DNA of 64,000 bases from Chromatiaceae bacterium (GCA_025458165.1 JALOTB010000038.1:1-64000); one strand, 5' to 3'; shown: positions 29,331-40,486, counted from the stretch's first letter. Translations and numbers: made by a program. The notes: a model not told the origin generated them from the letters alone.

Positions 29331-29648
29331 TCAGCCCGCCTTGGAGCCCCCCAGACACTGGGGGGACTCGCGCGCGACCCCGCCCTTCTCGAACCACTCC
29401 TCGGGGGTCCAGGTATGCAGCGCCAGCGCGTGCAGCCCGCCGCCGAGCTCCTGCGCGAGCAGGCGGTTGATCAGGCGGTGACGGCCGACCAGGCCCTGAC
29501 CGCCGAAGGCCTCGCTCGCCACGACGACCTTGAAGTGCGACTCGGCGCCCTCGGGGACGTTGTGGTTATGGCTCTCGTCGATCACCTCCAGGTGCAGGGG
29601 TGACAGGGCGGTCTGTAGCGCTTCTTCGATCCGTTGTTTGCGGTTCAT
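29331..29648 (-). CDS. bolA: BolA family protein
   Basis: 105 residues. The BolA core is clear: MNRKQRIEEALQTALSPLHLEVIDESHNHNVPEGAESHFKVVVAS, then GLVGRHRLINRLLAQELGGGLHALALHTWTPEEW. The conserved histidines used for [2Fe-2S] sharing with monothiol glutaredoxins are present (HNHN, HTWTPEEW). It takes part in iron-sulfur and redox control. Start ATG 29648 fits family length; further upstream the frame is not homologous. It converges on the symporter. Confidence 0.94.
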   Translation of the reverse strand: MNRKQRIEEALQTALSPLHLEVIDESHNHNVPEGAESHFKVVVASEAFGGQGLVGRHRLINRLLAQELGGGLHALALHTWTPEEWFEKGGVARESPQCLGGSKAG

Positions 29649-29724
29649 GTTGTCGGTTGGAGGCTGTGGTTGACCCAGTCTTGGTCGAGGAGATAGTGGC
29701 GCCCGGATGGGCCTGCAACGGCGG

Positions 29725-30597
29725 TCACCGCTCCTCAAGGGGGCCGATCCCGATCACCTCCTGGTCCTGCCAGGTCAGGGCCGACTCGACGACCCGCTCC
29801 AGCAGCGGCCTGGTCGCCGGCTCCAGCAGGCGCTGGCGGTCGAGTCCCTCGGTCCAGCCGTAGAGGCCGTGGACCAGGTCGTCGGCGCCGCGGACCTGGT
29901 GCGCGATGGCGTGGAGGACGCGGGCGAGCTCGCTGCGCGTGGGCCCGGTGCCGAGATGCTGGAAGAGCTCGCGCAGCGCGGCGAAGAGCGGCTGGGCCGT
30001 TTCCGCCAACCCGAAGTCGGACGGCTGGTAGTCGATTTGCCGCGCGGAGGCCCGCCCCACCCAGACTCGGAAGCTCACCCGTTGCAGCGAGTGGAACAAC
30101 GGCTCCTCGGAGATCAGGAGCACCCGTAGGTTGCTTGCGTTGGCATAGAAGCGTGCCCCGCGGAAGGTCCAGGAACGGTCGCAGATCAGGCGGTGGACGC
30201 GCAGGTGCTCGCGGAAGTCCGCCATCTGGAGCTGATCCAAGATCAGCGCCGTGGTCACTCCCTCGCTGTAGGCGCAGGCCTCGCTTACCACCTGGTCGAG
30301 GCGGTCGATGGGCGGCTCCTCGCGCCCGAGCTCGTCGCGGCTCGGCGGCAGGATCACCTCCGGGAGCGGTGGGCTCTGCTCGCTGAAGTCGTGGTAGATG
30401 ACGTGCCAACCCAGGGCGCCGGCGAGCGCGGTGGCGAAGGCGGTCTTGCGCCGGTCGGAGTCGCCCTCGATGTTGAGCGCCCGGAGCTCCCTGGTGGGGC
30501 TCTCCAGCAGGCAGCGGATGGGAAAGGCGTAGTCCTCGTTCGACTCGAAGCCGTGCTCGGCCATCCGCTCTCGCAGGTCGTGCGGGGGGGCCATCAT
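29725..30597 (-). CDS. P-loop-like protein of unknown function
   Basis: About 290 residues. A degenerate nucleotide-binding loop (ALNIEGDSDRRKTAFATALAGALG, near residues 38-61) is followed by HVIYHDFSEQ, and a Walker-B-like TTALILDQLQMADF near 118. The layout resembles AAA-type ATPases, but the loop lacks the usual GKT spacing (it reads RRKT). A later segment (FYANASNLRVLLISEEPLFHSL) fits a sensor-I strand. The start is uncertain (30597, 30594 or 30564). It sits between bolA and a Cache-domain gene, all on the minus strand. I do not recognise a named family. Confidence 0.7.
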   Translation of the reverse strand: MMAPPHDLRERMAEHGFESNEDYAFPIRCLLESPTRELRALNIEGDSDRRKTAFATALAGALGWHVIYHDFSEQSPPLPEVILPPSRDELGREEPPIDRLDQVVSEACAYSEGVTTALILDQLQMADFREHLRVHRLICDRSWTFRGARFYANASNLRVLLISEEPLFHSLQRVSFRVWVGRASARQIDYQPSDFGLAETAQPLFAALRELFQHLGTGPTRSELARVLHAIAHQVRGADDLVHGLYGWTEGLDRQRLLEPATRPLLERVVESALTWQDQEVIGIGPLEER

Positions 30598-30762
30598 CCG
30601 GAGTGCCGCGGGGAGGGGATGACGGCCGTGGCCGCGGCTCCGCCGGCGATCAGCGAGAGGACCGCCAGCAGCCACGGGAGACGAGCCAGAGGCACCGCCC
30701 GCACGGCGCGGTCTGGGCGTTGCCGGAAGACATCGCGGCAGGCGTGCATGTCGGACTGGGGC

Positions 30763-31707
30763 CTAGCCGATGCTGCGCCAGAACGGGGAGTCCTGGGCGA
30801 GGAACTGATCGAAACGCAGATAGTGCGACCCGTCGCACGAGAAGTTGAGTCCGACCATTCCGTTGAAGAGGTTGAGCGAGCCCGAGCGCAGGTAGATCAC
30901 GTCGTCGGCGAAGCGCAGGCGGCGGAAGCCGTCCAGGATCGGGCGGACCGCGTCCTTGGGGATCAGGGCCTTCTCCGGGTAGGGGTGATGCGGGTAGGCC
31001 AGGCAGATGTCCGGGTCGACCAGGGCCTCGTAGGCCAGGATGCGGTAGCAGAAGGGGTCAGCCACCAGCCAGATCGTCGCCCGGCTGCTCGAGAAGTGGA
31101 GCTTGGTGTGGAACACGCCGCTTTCGGTGACCAGCTCCTCCACGACCGGGAGGACCGAGTCGATGTTCTGATCCATCAGGCTATCGACTCGCTGCTGCTC
31201 GAACAGCGAGCCGCGGATGGCGGGATCGCCCTTGATCTGCTGCCAGTGGTCGGGCTCGGGATAGAGCTTGCGCGTCAGCGGCAGGCTGCGCAGGTCGAAG
31301 TCGGCCCCGAGGTACCCGAGGTGGCGTCCCCCGTTCTGTACCCATTGGATCGCGGTGAGCGATGGGCGCCCGGCGCGGAGACTGATGTAGGCCTCCGACA
31401 GCAGTAGCCCGCCGGGGGGGATCGGCTTCTGGAGGTAGGGGCGCTCGGAGCGGTCGCGTCCGAAGTCGCTCGCGATCAGGCCCTCGGCGGCCACGTTGTC
31501 GCTGATCTGGATGCCGTCGCTGTCGAGGGCGTAGAGAAAGCGGCAGTGCGGGACCGTGCGCAGCCCGCTGCTGAGGACCGCGTCGAGGCGCTGGCGATGC
31601 GGCCAGCAGGCGGCGCAACGCGCCGCGAGGAAGGCCAGCGGCTCGACCAGCAGGTTGTAGAGTGCGGTGCGCTGGCGCGCCACGCTCGCCTGGATCGCGG
31701 GTGTCAT
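30763..31707 (-). CDS. Cache-domain (PDC-type) sensor protein without membrane segment
   Basis: 314 residues. The segment FLYALDSDGIQISDNV...GRDRSERPYLQKPIPPGGLLLSEAYISLRAGRPSLTAIQWV (about 57-125) has the pattern of extracytoplasmic Cache/PDC ligand-binding domains. No hydrophobic helix, signal peptide or output domain is visible, so unlike most Cache proteins it seems cytosolic. The rest (FDQFLAQDSPFWRSIG at the end) is unassigned. It is 165 bp upstream of the P-loop-like gene on the same strand; a functional link is only suggested by position. Confidence 0.72.
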   Translation of the reverse strand: MTPAIQASVARQRTALYNLLVEPLAFLAARCAACWPHRQRLDAVLSSGLRTVPHCRFLYALDSDGIQISDNVAAEGLIASDFGRDRSERPYLQKPIPPGGLLLSEAYISLRAGRPSLTAIQWVQNGGRHLGYLGADFDLRSLPLTRKLYPEPDHWQQIKGDPAIRGSLFEQQRVDSLMDQNIDSVLPVVEELVTESGVFHTKLHFSSSRATIWLVADPFCYRILAYEALVDPDICLAYPHHPYPEKALIPKDAVRPILDGFRRLRFADDVIYLRSGSLNLFNGMVGLNFSCDGSHYLRFDQFLAQDSPFWRSIG

Positions 31708-31829
31708 CGGGCTGGAGATGGGGCTTGGTTGCGCGACATTCTACCAACCGCCCATGGCGATGGGCGGAGACCTCGCCGGCGTTGGTGGGCCGCGCGGCGA
31801 TCTGCGAAGCGGAAGCAAAACGGCCGGGC

Positions 31830-31859
31830 AAAAAAAAGCGCGACGGGGGACGTCGCGCT
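31830..31859 (-). terminator. Strong intrinsic terminator of the candidate small RNA
   Basis: On the minus strand AGCGCGACG pairs with CGTCGCGCT around a TCCCC loop, a perfect 9-bp stem followed by seven further T residues (31836-31830). It is the best factor-independent terminator in the window. No protein gene ends directly before it: msrA stops about 170 nt upstream. Confidence 0.85.
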
Positions 31860-31925
31860 CGAAATACCACCAAAGGAGGATGGAGGAGTGCACTGAACCA
31901 CGAAGTGATTCAGTACATCAACAGT
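31830..31925 (-). ncRNA. Candidate small RNA with anti-Shine-Dalgarno stretches
   Basis: Reading the minus strand, a 10-bp hairpin (31914-31892, ACTGAATCAC/GTGGTTCAGT, loop TTC) is followed by a pyrimidine-rich single-stranded segment containing CUCCUCC and CCUCCUUU (31888-31872). The strong terminator at 31859-31830 closes it. CCUCCUU equals the anti-Shine-Dalgarno core of 16S rRNA, so the segment could pair with ribosome sites. A TTGACA (31951-31946) lies upstream, but no good -10 is found at normal spacing, so the 5' end is uncertain. No reading frame is contained between start and terminator. The alternative is a 3' tail of the msrA transcript. Confidence 0.5.
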
Positions 31926-32029
31926 TTCTTAAATACCGAAGGATATGTCAACCCCCGTTCGGCAAGAGAGGCTGCGCGGGTGAAAGCGGAGGCGTCCCGG
32001 CGGGCGGGGCGCCTCGTGCTGGGATCGGG

Positions 32030-32665
32030 TCAGTCGGGGAAGGGGACGCCGCAGCCGCCGAGGCCGCAGTAGCCCCCGGGGTTCTTGGCGAGATATTGCT
32101 GGTGGTAATCCTCGGCGTAATAGAAGTCCGAGGCAGCCAGGATCTCGGTGGTGATGAGCCCCCGGCCGGCGGCGGCCAGTGCCTCGCCGTAGCGGGCGAG
32201 GGCGTCGCGGGCCGCCGCCTCCTGCGCCTCGCCGTAGACGTAGATCCCCGAGCGGTACTGGGTGCCGATGTCGTTGCCCTGGCGCATGCCCTGAGTCGGG
32301 TCGTGGGACTCGAAGAAGCGGCGGAGCAGCTCGGCGTAGGAGACCTCGGCGGGATCGAATACCACCCGCACGACCTCGTTGTGACCGGTGAGCCCGGAGC
32401 AGACCTCGTCGTACGTCGGGTTGGGCGTGAAGCCCGCGGCATAGCCGACGGCGGTGGAGTAGACCCCCGGGGTCTGCCAGAACCGCCGCTCGGCCCCCCA
32501 GAAGCACCCCAGCCCGAAGAGTGCGAGCTCCGTGCGGGAGGGGAAGGGCGGTAGGATCGGGTGGCCGTTGACGAAGTGCCGGTCGGTCACCGCCATCGCC
32601 GTGTCGCGCCCGGGCAAGGCGTCCTCGGGCCTCGGCATCTCGGTCTTTCGGCGTAGCCAGAGCAT
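32030..32665 (-). CDS. msrA: Peptide methionine sulfoxide reductase MsrA
   Basis: 211 residues. Catalytic motif [28 protein letters not shown] is near residue 53, with [35 protein letters not shown] and a C-terminal [18 protein letters not shown] carrying resolving cysteines. It reduces methionine-S-sulfoxide in proteins using thioredoxin. ATG 32665 ([10 protein letters not shown]) has AGGAG about 10 nt upstream; the frame extends to 32851 but without homology. Confidence 0.94.
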   Translation of the reverse strand: MLWLRRKTEMPRPEDALPGRDTAMAVTDRHFVNGHPILPPFPSRTELALFGLGCFWGAERRFWQTPGVYSTAVGYAAGFTPNPTYDEVCSGLTGHNEVVRVVFDPAEVSYAELLRRFFESHDPTQGMRQGNDIGTQYRSGIYVYGEAQEAAARDALARYGEALAAAGRGLITTEILAASDFYYAEDYHQQYLAKNPGGYCGLGGCGVPFPD

Positions 32666-32755
32666 GGGGCTCGATCTCCTGACGAGGCGACAGGTTTGGG
32701 GTCGCGGCGTTAGCGTGCAGAATGTTGGGCCATCGCCCGGATAGCCAAGACGCCC

Positions 32756-34568
<1,813 letters not shown>

Positions 34569-34594
34569 GGCCGAGGCGAGCCTGGCGCGGTGCC

Positions 34595-34622
34595 TGTAAA
34601 CTGGGCGGGGCTATGCCATAAT
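34595..34622 (+). promoter_or_regulatory. Possible promoter for yajC-secDF
   Basis: TGTAAA (34595-34600), a 16-bp spacer and CATAAT (34617-34622), within the 107-bp gap after tgt. A GAGAGGAT ribosome site precedes the yajC ATG. Consensus match is moderate. Confidence 0.3.
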
Positions 34623-34675
34623 CCGCGGCTAATTTTTCGGCGCCGTTCCAAGATCAGTCTTCGAGAGGATCCCCC

Positions 34676-35008
34676 ATGAGCTTTCTCGTCTCCGACGCCC
34701 TGGCCGAGGCCCCGGCAGTCGCCCAGCAGGGCGACCCCTTGCTCGGTCTGCTCTTCCCGATCGGCCTGGTCGTCCTGCTCTACTTCCTGATGATCCGTCC
34801 GCAGATCAAGCGGCAGAAAGAGCACAAGAAGATGGTCGACGCCCTGGCCAAGGGCGACGAGGTCGTCACCATGGGCGGCATCGCCGGTCGCATCGTCGAC
34901 CTCGGCGAGAGCTTCGCCGAGGTCGAGGTGGCGGACGGGGTGCAGCTCAAGGTCCGCCGCCAGGCGGTCGAGTCCGTTCTGCCTAAGGGCTCGCTCAAGG
35001 AGCTGTGA
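34676..35008 (+). CDS. yajC: YajC, Sec translocon accessory subunit
   Basis: 110 residues: one membrane helix (LLGLLFPIGLVVLLYFLMIRPQ, near 22-43) followed by the conserved RPQIKRQKEHKKMVDALAKGDEVVTMGGIAGRI and a small C-terminal domain. It associates with SecDF at the inner membrane. It is placed before secD as usual. Confidence 0.95.
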   Translation: MSFLVSDALAEAPAVAQQGDPLLGLLFPIGLVVLLYFLMIRPQIKRQKEHKKMVDALAKGDEVVTMGGIAGRIVDLGESFAEVEVADGVQLKVRRQAVESVLPKGSLKEL

Positions 35009-35121
35009 CCGCGCCGGCCCGAGACCAGCGGAGGCGCCACCACCTTTGGCGGTAAACGCCTCGCGCGGAGGCGGCGCGTGCGCCGGGGCCCATGCCCGGC
35101 CTCACCTGTGATGGAATCCCG

Positions 35122-36978
35122 ATGAATCGATACCCCCTGTGGAAGAACCTGCTCATCCTGGGCGTGGTCTTGTTTGGCCTGGTTTATGCCCTGCCGAACG
35201 TCTTTCCCCAGAATCCGTCGATCGAGATCGGCCCGGCGCGCGGGGTCGAGATCACCGATGCCAGCCTCGCCGAGGTGAAGGCGGCACTGGAGAACGCGGG
35301 TATCGCCTACGGGGGGATCGAGCAGCTCCCGAGCGGGCGTCTGCTCGCGCGGTTCGACGATGCGGCGGATCAGCTCCGCGCACAGGAGGCGATCGAGACG
35401 ACGCTGTCGGATCGCTACACCAACGCGCTGACCCTCTCGCCGGACCTGCCCGGCTGGCTGCGTGCCTTGGGGGTTCAGCCGATGTTCCTCGGACTCGACC
35501 TGCGCGGGGGCATCCATGTGCTGATCGACGTCGACATGGAGGCCGCCATCGAGCAGTCGCTCGAGCGTTACACCGGCGACACCCGCACCCTGCTGCGCAA
35601 CGAGAAGATCCGTTATCAGACGGTCACTCGCGAGCCGGGTCGGGTCGTCGTCCGTTTCCGCGACGCCGAGAGCCGCGATCAGGCGCAGCGGGTGATCGGT
35701 CGCGAGTTCCGCGAGCTGGTGCTGACGGCCGAGGAGCAGGGCGAGGACTTCTTCCTCTACGCCGCGATGACCCCCGCCGACGAGCTGGCGGTGCGCAAGT
35801 TCGCCCTGCAGCAGAACATCACCACCCTGCGCAATCGGGTCGACGCCCTGGGTGTCGCCGAGCCCCTGATCCAGCAGCAGGGCGACCGACGGATCGTGGT
35901 GCAGCTCCCCGGGGCCCAGGATCCGGGTCGGCTCAAGGAGCTGCTCGGTGCCACCGCCACCCTCGAGTACCGTCTGGTCGACACCGAGCACAGCGTCGAG
36001 GACGCGGTCGAGGGGCGGGTGCCGGTGGGCAGCAAGCTCTACCGCGACCGAGACGGGCGCCCGGTGCTGCTGCTGCGCCGCGTGATCGTCACCGGTGATC
36101 AGATCACCGACGCCTCGGCCGGATTCGACCAGCGCACCGGCCAGCCAGCCGTGTTCGTGAGCCTCGACGGCCAGGGCGCGCGGCGCATGCGAGAGGTCAC
36201 CACCGAGAACGTGGGCCGGCCGATGGCGGTGGTGTTCATCGAGAACCGCACCATCACCAGCCTCGTCGACGGCGAACCGGTCAAGCGCTCGGTGCGGACC
36301 GAGGAGGTCATCAGCGTCGCCAACATCCTCGAGCCCTTCGGCCGGCGCTTCCAGACCACTGGGCTCGACAGCTCGGCGGAGGCGCACAATCTGGCGCTCC
36401 TGCTGCGCGCCGGCGCGCTCGCCGCCCCCATCCAGATCGTCGAGGAGCGCACCATCGGCCCGAGCCTGGGTCAGGACAACATTGATCAAGGCCTGGTGTC
36501 TGTCGCCATCGCCCTGGCGCTGGTGATGGTCTTCATGATGTTCTACTACCGGGTCTTCGGCATCATTGCCAACCTCGCCCTGCTGATGAACCTAGTGTTG
36601 TTGGTGGCCGTCATGTCCATGCTACAGGCCACTCTCACCATGCCGGGCATCGCCGGCATCGTGCTGACGCTGGGCATGGCAGTGGACGCGAACGTGCTGA
36701 TCTTCGAGCGCATCCGCGAGGAGATCCGCAACAGTAACTCGCCCCAGGCGAGCATCCATGCCGGCTACGACAAGGCGCTCTCGTCCATCGTGGACGCCAA
36801 TATCACCACGCTGATCGCGGCGGTGGTGCTGTTCAGCTTCGGCACCGGACCGATCAAGGGCTTTGCGGTCACCCTCTCTATCGGCATCCTGACATCGATG
36901 TTTACTGCCATCCTTGGCAGCCGTGCCATCATCAATCTGCTCTACGGCGGCCGGCGCCTGAGCAAGCTCTCAGTCTGA
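35122..36978 (+). CDS. secD: Protein translocase subunit SecD
   Basis: 618 residues. The first membrane helix (NLLILGVVLFGLVYALPNVF) and large periplasmic P1 region begin with LGLDLRGGIHVLIDVDMEAA. The C-terminal RND-type half has five helices, with GMAVDANVLIFERIREE and ANITTLIAAVVLFSFGTGPIKGFAVTL. SecDF pulls preproteins across using proton flow. ATG 35122 (MNRYPLWKN) matches family N-termini; an ATG at 35092 would add ten unrelated residues. Confidence 0.96.
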   Translation: MNRYPLWKNLLILGVVLFGLVYALPNVFPQNPSIEIGPARGVEITDASLAEVKAALENAGIAYGGIEQLPSGRLLARFDDAADQLRAQEAIETTLSDRYTNALTLSPDLPGWLRALGVQPMFLGLDLRGGIHVLIDVDMEAAIEQSLERYTGDTRTLLRNEKIRYQTVTREPGRVVVRFRDAESRDQAQRVIGREFRELVLTAEEQGEDFFLYAAMTPADELAVRKFALQQNITTLRNRVDALGVAEPLIQQQGDRRIVVQLPGAQDPGRLKELLGATATLEYRLVDTEHSVEDAVEGRVPVGSKLYRDRDGRPVLLLRRVIVTGDQITDASAGFDQRTGQPAVFVSLDGQGARRMREVTTENVGRPMAVVFIENRTITSLVDGEPVKRSVRTEEVISVANILEPFGRRFQTTGLDSSAEAHNLALLLRAGALAAPIQIVEERTIGPSLGQDNIDQGLVSVAIALALVMVFMMFYYRVFGIIANLALLMNLVLLVAVMSMLQATLTMPGIAGIVLTLGMAVDANVLIFERIREEIRNSNSPQASIHAGYDKALSSIVDANITTLIAAVVLFSFGTGPIKGFAVTLSIGILTSMFTAILGSRAIINLLYGGRRLSKLSV

Positions 36979-36990
36979 GCGGGGAACCCC

Positions 36991-37935
36991 ATGCACCTGT
37001 TGAAGGACTTCAATATCGACTTCATGCGCTGGCGCTGGCCGGCGGTAATTGGGTCGGCCGTCGTTCTCGGTCTATTCCTCGCGGTTATGCTGCTGCGCGG
37101 ATTCAATCTGGGCCTGGATTTCACCGGTGGCACCCTGATCGAGGTCGGCTATGCCGAGCCGGTCGAGCTCTCCGATGTCCGGGCTACGCTTGCCGAGGCG
37201 GGCTTCGGGGGCGCCACGGTGCAGCATTTCGGGACCTCGCGCGACGTGATGATCCGCATCGCGCCGCAGGCCGGCGAAGAGGAGGCCGAGAGTGTGCAGT
37301 TGAGTGACCGGGTGTTTGCGTCCCTGCGGGACGCGGCCGGGGACGCTGTGGAGCTGCGCCGGGTCGAGTTCGTCGGGCCGCAGGTCGGTGAGGAGCTGCG
37401 CGAGGACGGCGGATTAGCCATGCTGTTCGCCACCATCGGCATCCTGATCTACACGGCCTTCCGCTTCGAGTGGCGTTTTGCGGTGGGCGCCGTCGTGGCG
37501 CTCGTGCACGACGTTTGGTTTACCCTCGGTATCTTCTCCCTCTTCAACCTTAACTTCGATCTCCCGGTGCTCGCCGCGGTGCTGGCGGTGATCGGCTACT
37601 CGCTGAACGACACGATCGTCATCTTCGACCGGGTCCGGGAGAACTTCCGCAAGGTGCGAAAGGGAACGGTCATCGAGATCATCAACCAGTCGCTGAACGA
37701 GACCCTCTCGCGCACCATCATCACCTCGGGGACGACCCTGTTGGTGCTCGTGGTGCTGTACCTCTTCGGCGGTGAGGTTCTCGAAGGCTTCTCCTTTGCG
37801 CTCCTGGTCGGCGTACTGGTCGGCACCTACTCCACCGTATACGTGGCGACGGCTACCGTGGTGTGGCTTGGGGTGAGCCGCGCCGATCTGATGCCGGTGA
37901 AGAAGGAGGGGGAGGAGGTCGACGCGCTGCCGTAG
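36991..37935 (+). CDS. secF: Protein translocase subunit SecF
   Basis: 314 residues, six membrane segments. Characteristic are FNLGLDFTGGTLIEVGY near residue 38, and GYSLNDTIVIFDRVRENFRK and LNETLSRTIITSGTTLLVL in the C-terminal half. It forms the SecDF complex with the preceding gene, 12 bp away. It converges on suhB with only 8 bp between the stops. Confidence 0.96.
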   Translation: MHLLKDFNIDFMRWRWPAVIGSAVVLGLFLAVMLLRGFNLGLDFTGGTLIEVGYAEPVELSDVRATLAEAGFGGATVQHFGTSRDVMIRIAPQAGEEEAESVQLSDRVFASLRDAAGDAVELRRVEFVGPQVGEELREDGGLAMLFATIGILIYTAFRFEWRFAVGAVVALVHDVWFTLGIFSLFNLNFDLPVLAAVLAVIGYSLNDTIVIFDRVRENFRKVRKGTVIEIINQSLNETLSRTIITSGTTLLVLVVLYLFGGEVLEGFSFALLVGVLVGTYSTVYVATATVVWLGVSRADLMPVKKEGEEVDALP

Positions 37936-37943
37936 CGGCCGGC

Positions 37944-38741
37944 TCAGGCCGGCAGGGCGTCGCTGCGGAAGGGGGCGAGGCGGGCGAGGATCGCGCGGTG
38001 GACCTTGAGGTTGCCGGCAACCAGGTTGCCGGTCTCGAGATACCGCTCACCACCGGCGAGGTCGCTGACCGTCCCCCCGGCCTCGGTGACCAGCAGGGCC
38101 CCCGCCGCCAGGTCCCAGGGTGCGAGCCCGAGCTCCCAGAAGCCGTCGAGCCGACCAGCCGCCACATAGGCGATGTCGAGCGCGGCCGAGCCCGGTCGAC
38201 GCAGCCCCGCGGTGTCCTCCAGCAGGGCCCGGAACATCCCGAGGTAGGCGTCGACGTGGCGGTGGTCGCGGAAGGGGAAGCCGGTCCCGATCAGCGCCCC
38301 TTCGAGCCCCGGTCGGGTGCTCACGCGCAGGCGGCGGTCGTTCAGTTGGGCGCCGCGCCCGCGGCTGGCGGTGAACATCTCCTCGCGCAGCGGATCGTAG
38401 ACCACCGCCTGCTCCAGCCGGCCGCGGTGACGCAGGGCGATGGAGACGGAGAACTGGGGGAAGCCGTGCAGGTAGTTGGTGGTGCCGTCCAGCGGGTCGA
38501 TGATCCACTCGAACTCGCTGTCGCCCTGGGCCCCGCTCTCCTCGGCCAGGATGGCGTGATCGGGGAACTTTCCGCGCAGCTCCTGGATGATGGCCGCCTC
38601 GGCGTTGCGGTCGACCTCGCTCACGAAGTCGTTGCGCTGCTTGGACTCCACAGCGAGCTGATCGACCCGGTCGAAGTAGCGCAGGAGGACGCGGCCGGCA
38701 CTGCGGGCGGCGCGGATGGCGATGTTGAGCGTTGGGTGCAT
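37944..38741 (-). CDS. suhB: Inositol monophosphatase family protein (SuhB)
   Basis: 265 residues. Metal-binding motifs of the family are visible: ILAEESG near residue 67, WIIDPLDGTTNYLHGFPQFSVSIAL near 84, and the C-terminal WDLAAGALLVTEAGG near 213. It hydrolyses inositol-1-phosphate; in gammaproteobacteria SuhB also joins rRNA antitermination complexes (family knowledge). Its start is 77 bp from the divergent trmJ. Confidence 0.95.
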   Translation of the reverse strand: MHPTLNIAIRAARSAGRVLLRYFDRVDQLAVESKQRNDFVSEVDRNAEAAIIQELRGKFPDHAILAEESGAQGDSEFEWIIDPLDGTTNYLHGFPQFSVSIALRHRGRLEQAVVYDPLREEMFTASRGRGAQLNDRRLRVSTRPGLEGALIGTGFPFRDHRHVDAYLGMFRALLEDTAGLRRPGSAALDIAYVAAGRLDGFWELGLAPWDLAAGALLVTEAGGTVSDLAGGERYLETGNLVAGNLKVHRAILARLAPFRSDALPA

Positions 38742-38818
38742 GGCGGGAAAGATACCCTAAGTCCCCGCCTCCATCACAGCTTGACAATGAAGCGAAATTC
38801 TCAAGAAGCTGGCGGCCC

Positions 38819-39619
38819 ATGATCGACGCCGATCCCGCTGCGCTCGCGCGTATCCGCTTCGTCCTGGTCGAGACCACCCACCCGGGCAACATCGGCGCGG
38901 TGGCCCGCGGGATGAAGACCATGGGCCTCTCCCGACTGGAGCTGGTGCGACCGCGCCACTTCCCCAATGCCGAGGCCCTGGCCCTGGCCTCGGGCGCGGA
39001 CGATCTGCTCGCCGCGGCCCCCGTCCGCGAGGAGCTGACGTCGGCGCTCGCCGGCTGCCGGCTCGTCGTCGGTTCGAGCGCGCGCCTGCGTAGCGTCGCC
39101 TGGCCGCTGCTCTCGCCGGCGCAGTGCGCCGAGCGGCTGCTCGCTGAGGCCGCGGTCGGGGAGGTGGCCCTGGTGCTCGGGCGGGAGAGCTCGGGGCTCA
39201 GCAACGCGGAGCTCGCGCGTTGCCAGTACCTGGTCAACATCCCGACCGACCCGGGGTTCAGCTCGCTCAATCTCGCCGCGGCGGCCCAGGTCTTCGCCTA
39301 CGAGATCCGCCGCGCCTGGCTGGCGGGCGGGGCGGCACAGCCCGCCGAGGGGCCCCGCGAGCTGGCCACCGCCGAGGCGATGGAGGGGTTCTATGACCAC
39401 CTCGCCCAGGCCCTGGTGGATCTCGGCTACAGCGATCCCGAGCAGTCCCGCAAGCTCATGCGGCGCCTGCGGCGGCTGTTCCACCGGGCGCAGCCCGACC
39501 GGGTCGAGCTCAACATCCTCCGCGGTATCCTGAGTGCGGCCCAAGGAAGAAAGACCGCGGACCGCTTTCGCAAGGAAGGTCCGCGGATGACCCCAACTCG
39601 TTCCGAGGGATCCGACTGA
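38819..39619 (+). CDS. trmJ: tRNA (Cm32/Um32) methyltransferase TrmJ
   Basis: 266-residue SPOUT methyltransferase. Knot motifs are [25 protein letters not shown] near residue 14, [17 protein letters not shown] near 115, and [27 protein letters not shown] near 138. The C-terminal helix region resembles E. coli TrmJ. Start 38819 ([12 protein letters not shown]) is chosen from the homologous start; the frame opens earlier at 38732. trmJ commonly lies upstream of iscR; here cysE is in between, with a 1-nt overlap. Confidence 0.93.
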   Translation: MIDADPAALARIRFVLVETTHPGNIGAVARGMKTMGLSRLELVRPRHFPNAEALALASGADDLLAAAPVREELTSALAGCRLVVGSSARLRSVAWPLLSPAQCAERLLAEAAVGEVALVLGRESSGLSNAELARCQYLVNIPTDPGFSSLNLAAAAQVFAYEIRRAWLAGGAAQPAEGPRELATAEAMEGFYDHLAQALVDLGYSDPEQSRKLMRRLRRLFHRAQPDRVELNILRGILSAAQGRKTADRFRKEGPRMTPTRSEGSD

Positions 39620-40425
39620 TGTTCGATCGACTCCGGGAAGACATCGCCTGTGTCTTCGAGCGCGATCCGGCGGCGCGCAATGGATTCGAGGTGCTGACGA
39701 CCTATCCGGGTGTGCACGCGGTAGTCACGCACCGTCTCACCCACGCCCTGTGGAATGCGGGCTTGAAGTGGCTCGCCCGGCTGCTCTCTAACATCGCGCG
39801 ACTCTTCACCGGGATCGAGATCCACCCTGGGGCCCAGATCGGGCGGCGCTTCTTCATTGACCATGGGATGGGGGTGGTCATCGGGGAGACCGCGGTGATC
39901 GGGGATGACTGCACCCTTTACCACGGCGTCACCCTCGGTGGGACAAGCTGGGAGAAGGGCAAGCGCCATCCGACCCTAGGGCGCGACGTGGTCGTCGGTG
40001 CCGGGGCCAAGGTCCTCGGCCCTATCCTGGTTGGCGACGGGGCGCGGATCGGCTCGAACGCGGTGGTGGTCAGGCCGGTCGCGCCGGGTGCGACCGTCGT
40101 CGGCGTGCCGGGGCGGGTGGTCGAGCGGGTGAGCGATGAGCACCAGGAGCGGCGTGCCTCGACGGCCAAGCGGATCGGCTTCGATGCCTACGGCGCGACC
40201 CGCGACGCCCCGGACCCCATTGCGCATGCGATCAACTGCATGCTCGACCACATCCACCTGATGGACCAGCGCATCGAGGCGGTGTCCAAGGCGCTTGAGG
40301 CGCGCGGCATCACCGGGCACTTCGACCAGCTCCCCGACATCGCCGTGTGCGAGCTCGACCCCGTCGCTGAGTCGCCGCCGCCGGCCGGCGGGGACCTTGG
40401 TCGGACCGAGAAGGGAGCGGGTTGA
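39619..40425 (+). CDS. cysE: Serine O-acetyltransferase
   Basis: 268 residues. It makes O-acetylserine for cysteine synthesis. The left-handed beta-helix hexapeptide region runs from [46 protein letters not shown] through [22 protein letters not shown] and [11 protein letters not shown]. The C-terminal extension (residues 190-268) is longer than in short SATs and has no clear feature. Its place before the isc operon, as in some other gammaproteobacteria, would raise cysteine supply for IscS. Confidence 0.94.
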   Translation: MFDRLREDIACVFERDPAARNGFEVLTTYPGVHAVVTHRLTHALWNAGLKWLARLLSNIARLFTGIEIHPGAQIGRRFFIDHGMGVVIGETAVIGDDCTLYHGVTLGGTSWEKGKRHPTLGRDVVVGAGAKVLGPILVGDGARIGSNAVVVRPVAPGATVVGVPGRVVERVSDEHQERRASTAKRIGFDAYGATRDAPDPIAHAINCMLDHIHLMDQRIEAVSKALEARGITGHFDQLPDIAVCELDPVAESPPPAGGDLGRTEKGAG

Positions 40426-40453
40426 GCCGACCGGTCATCCCCTGCTTGCGGCC

Positions 40454-40486
40454 ATAATTGATGGAAACGCTCAGGTACCGTACCAT
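40454..40486 (+). promoter_or_regulatory. iscR promoter with putative type 1 IscR box
   Basis: TTGATG (40458-40463), a 17-bp spacer and TACCAT (40481-40486) form a sigma70-type promoter 36 bp before the iscR GTG. Overlapping it, 40454-40477 (ATAATTGATG...CTCAGGTA) resembles the type 1 IscR site at which [2Fe-2S]-IscR represses its own operon. Assignment is by eye against remembered consensus. Confidence 0.5.

Noticed and set aside
31667..32554. Plus-strand open frame through the small-RNA region, with GGAGG ahead of an internal ATG
   Set aside because: It is antisense to msrA for most of its length and the encoded sequence is low-complexity; the purine-rich site is the complement of the small RNA's CCUCC tract.
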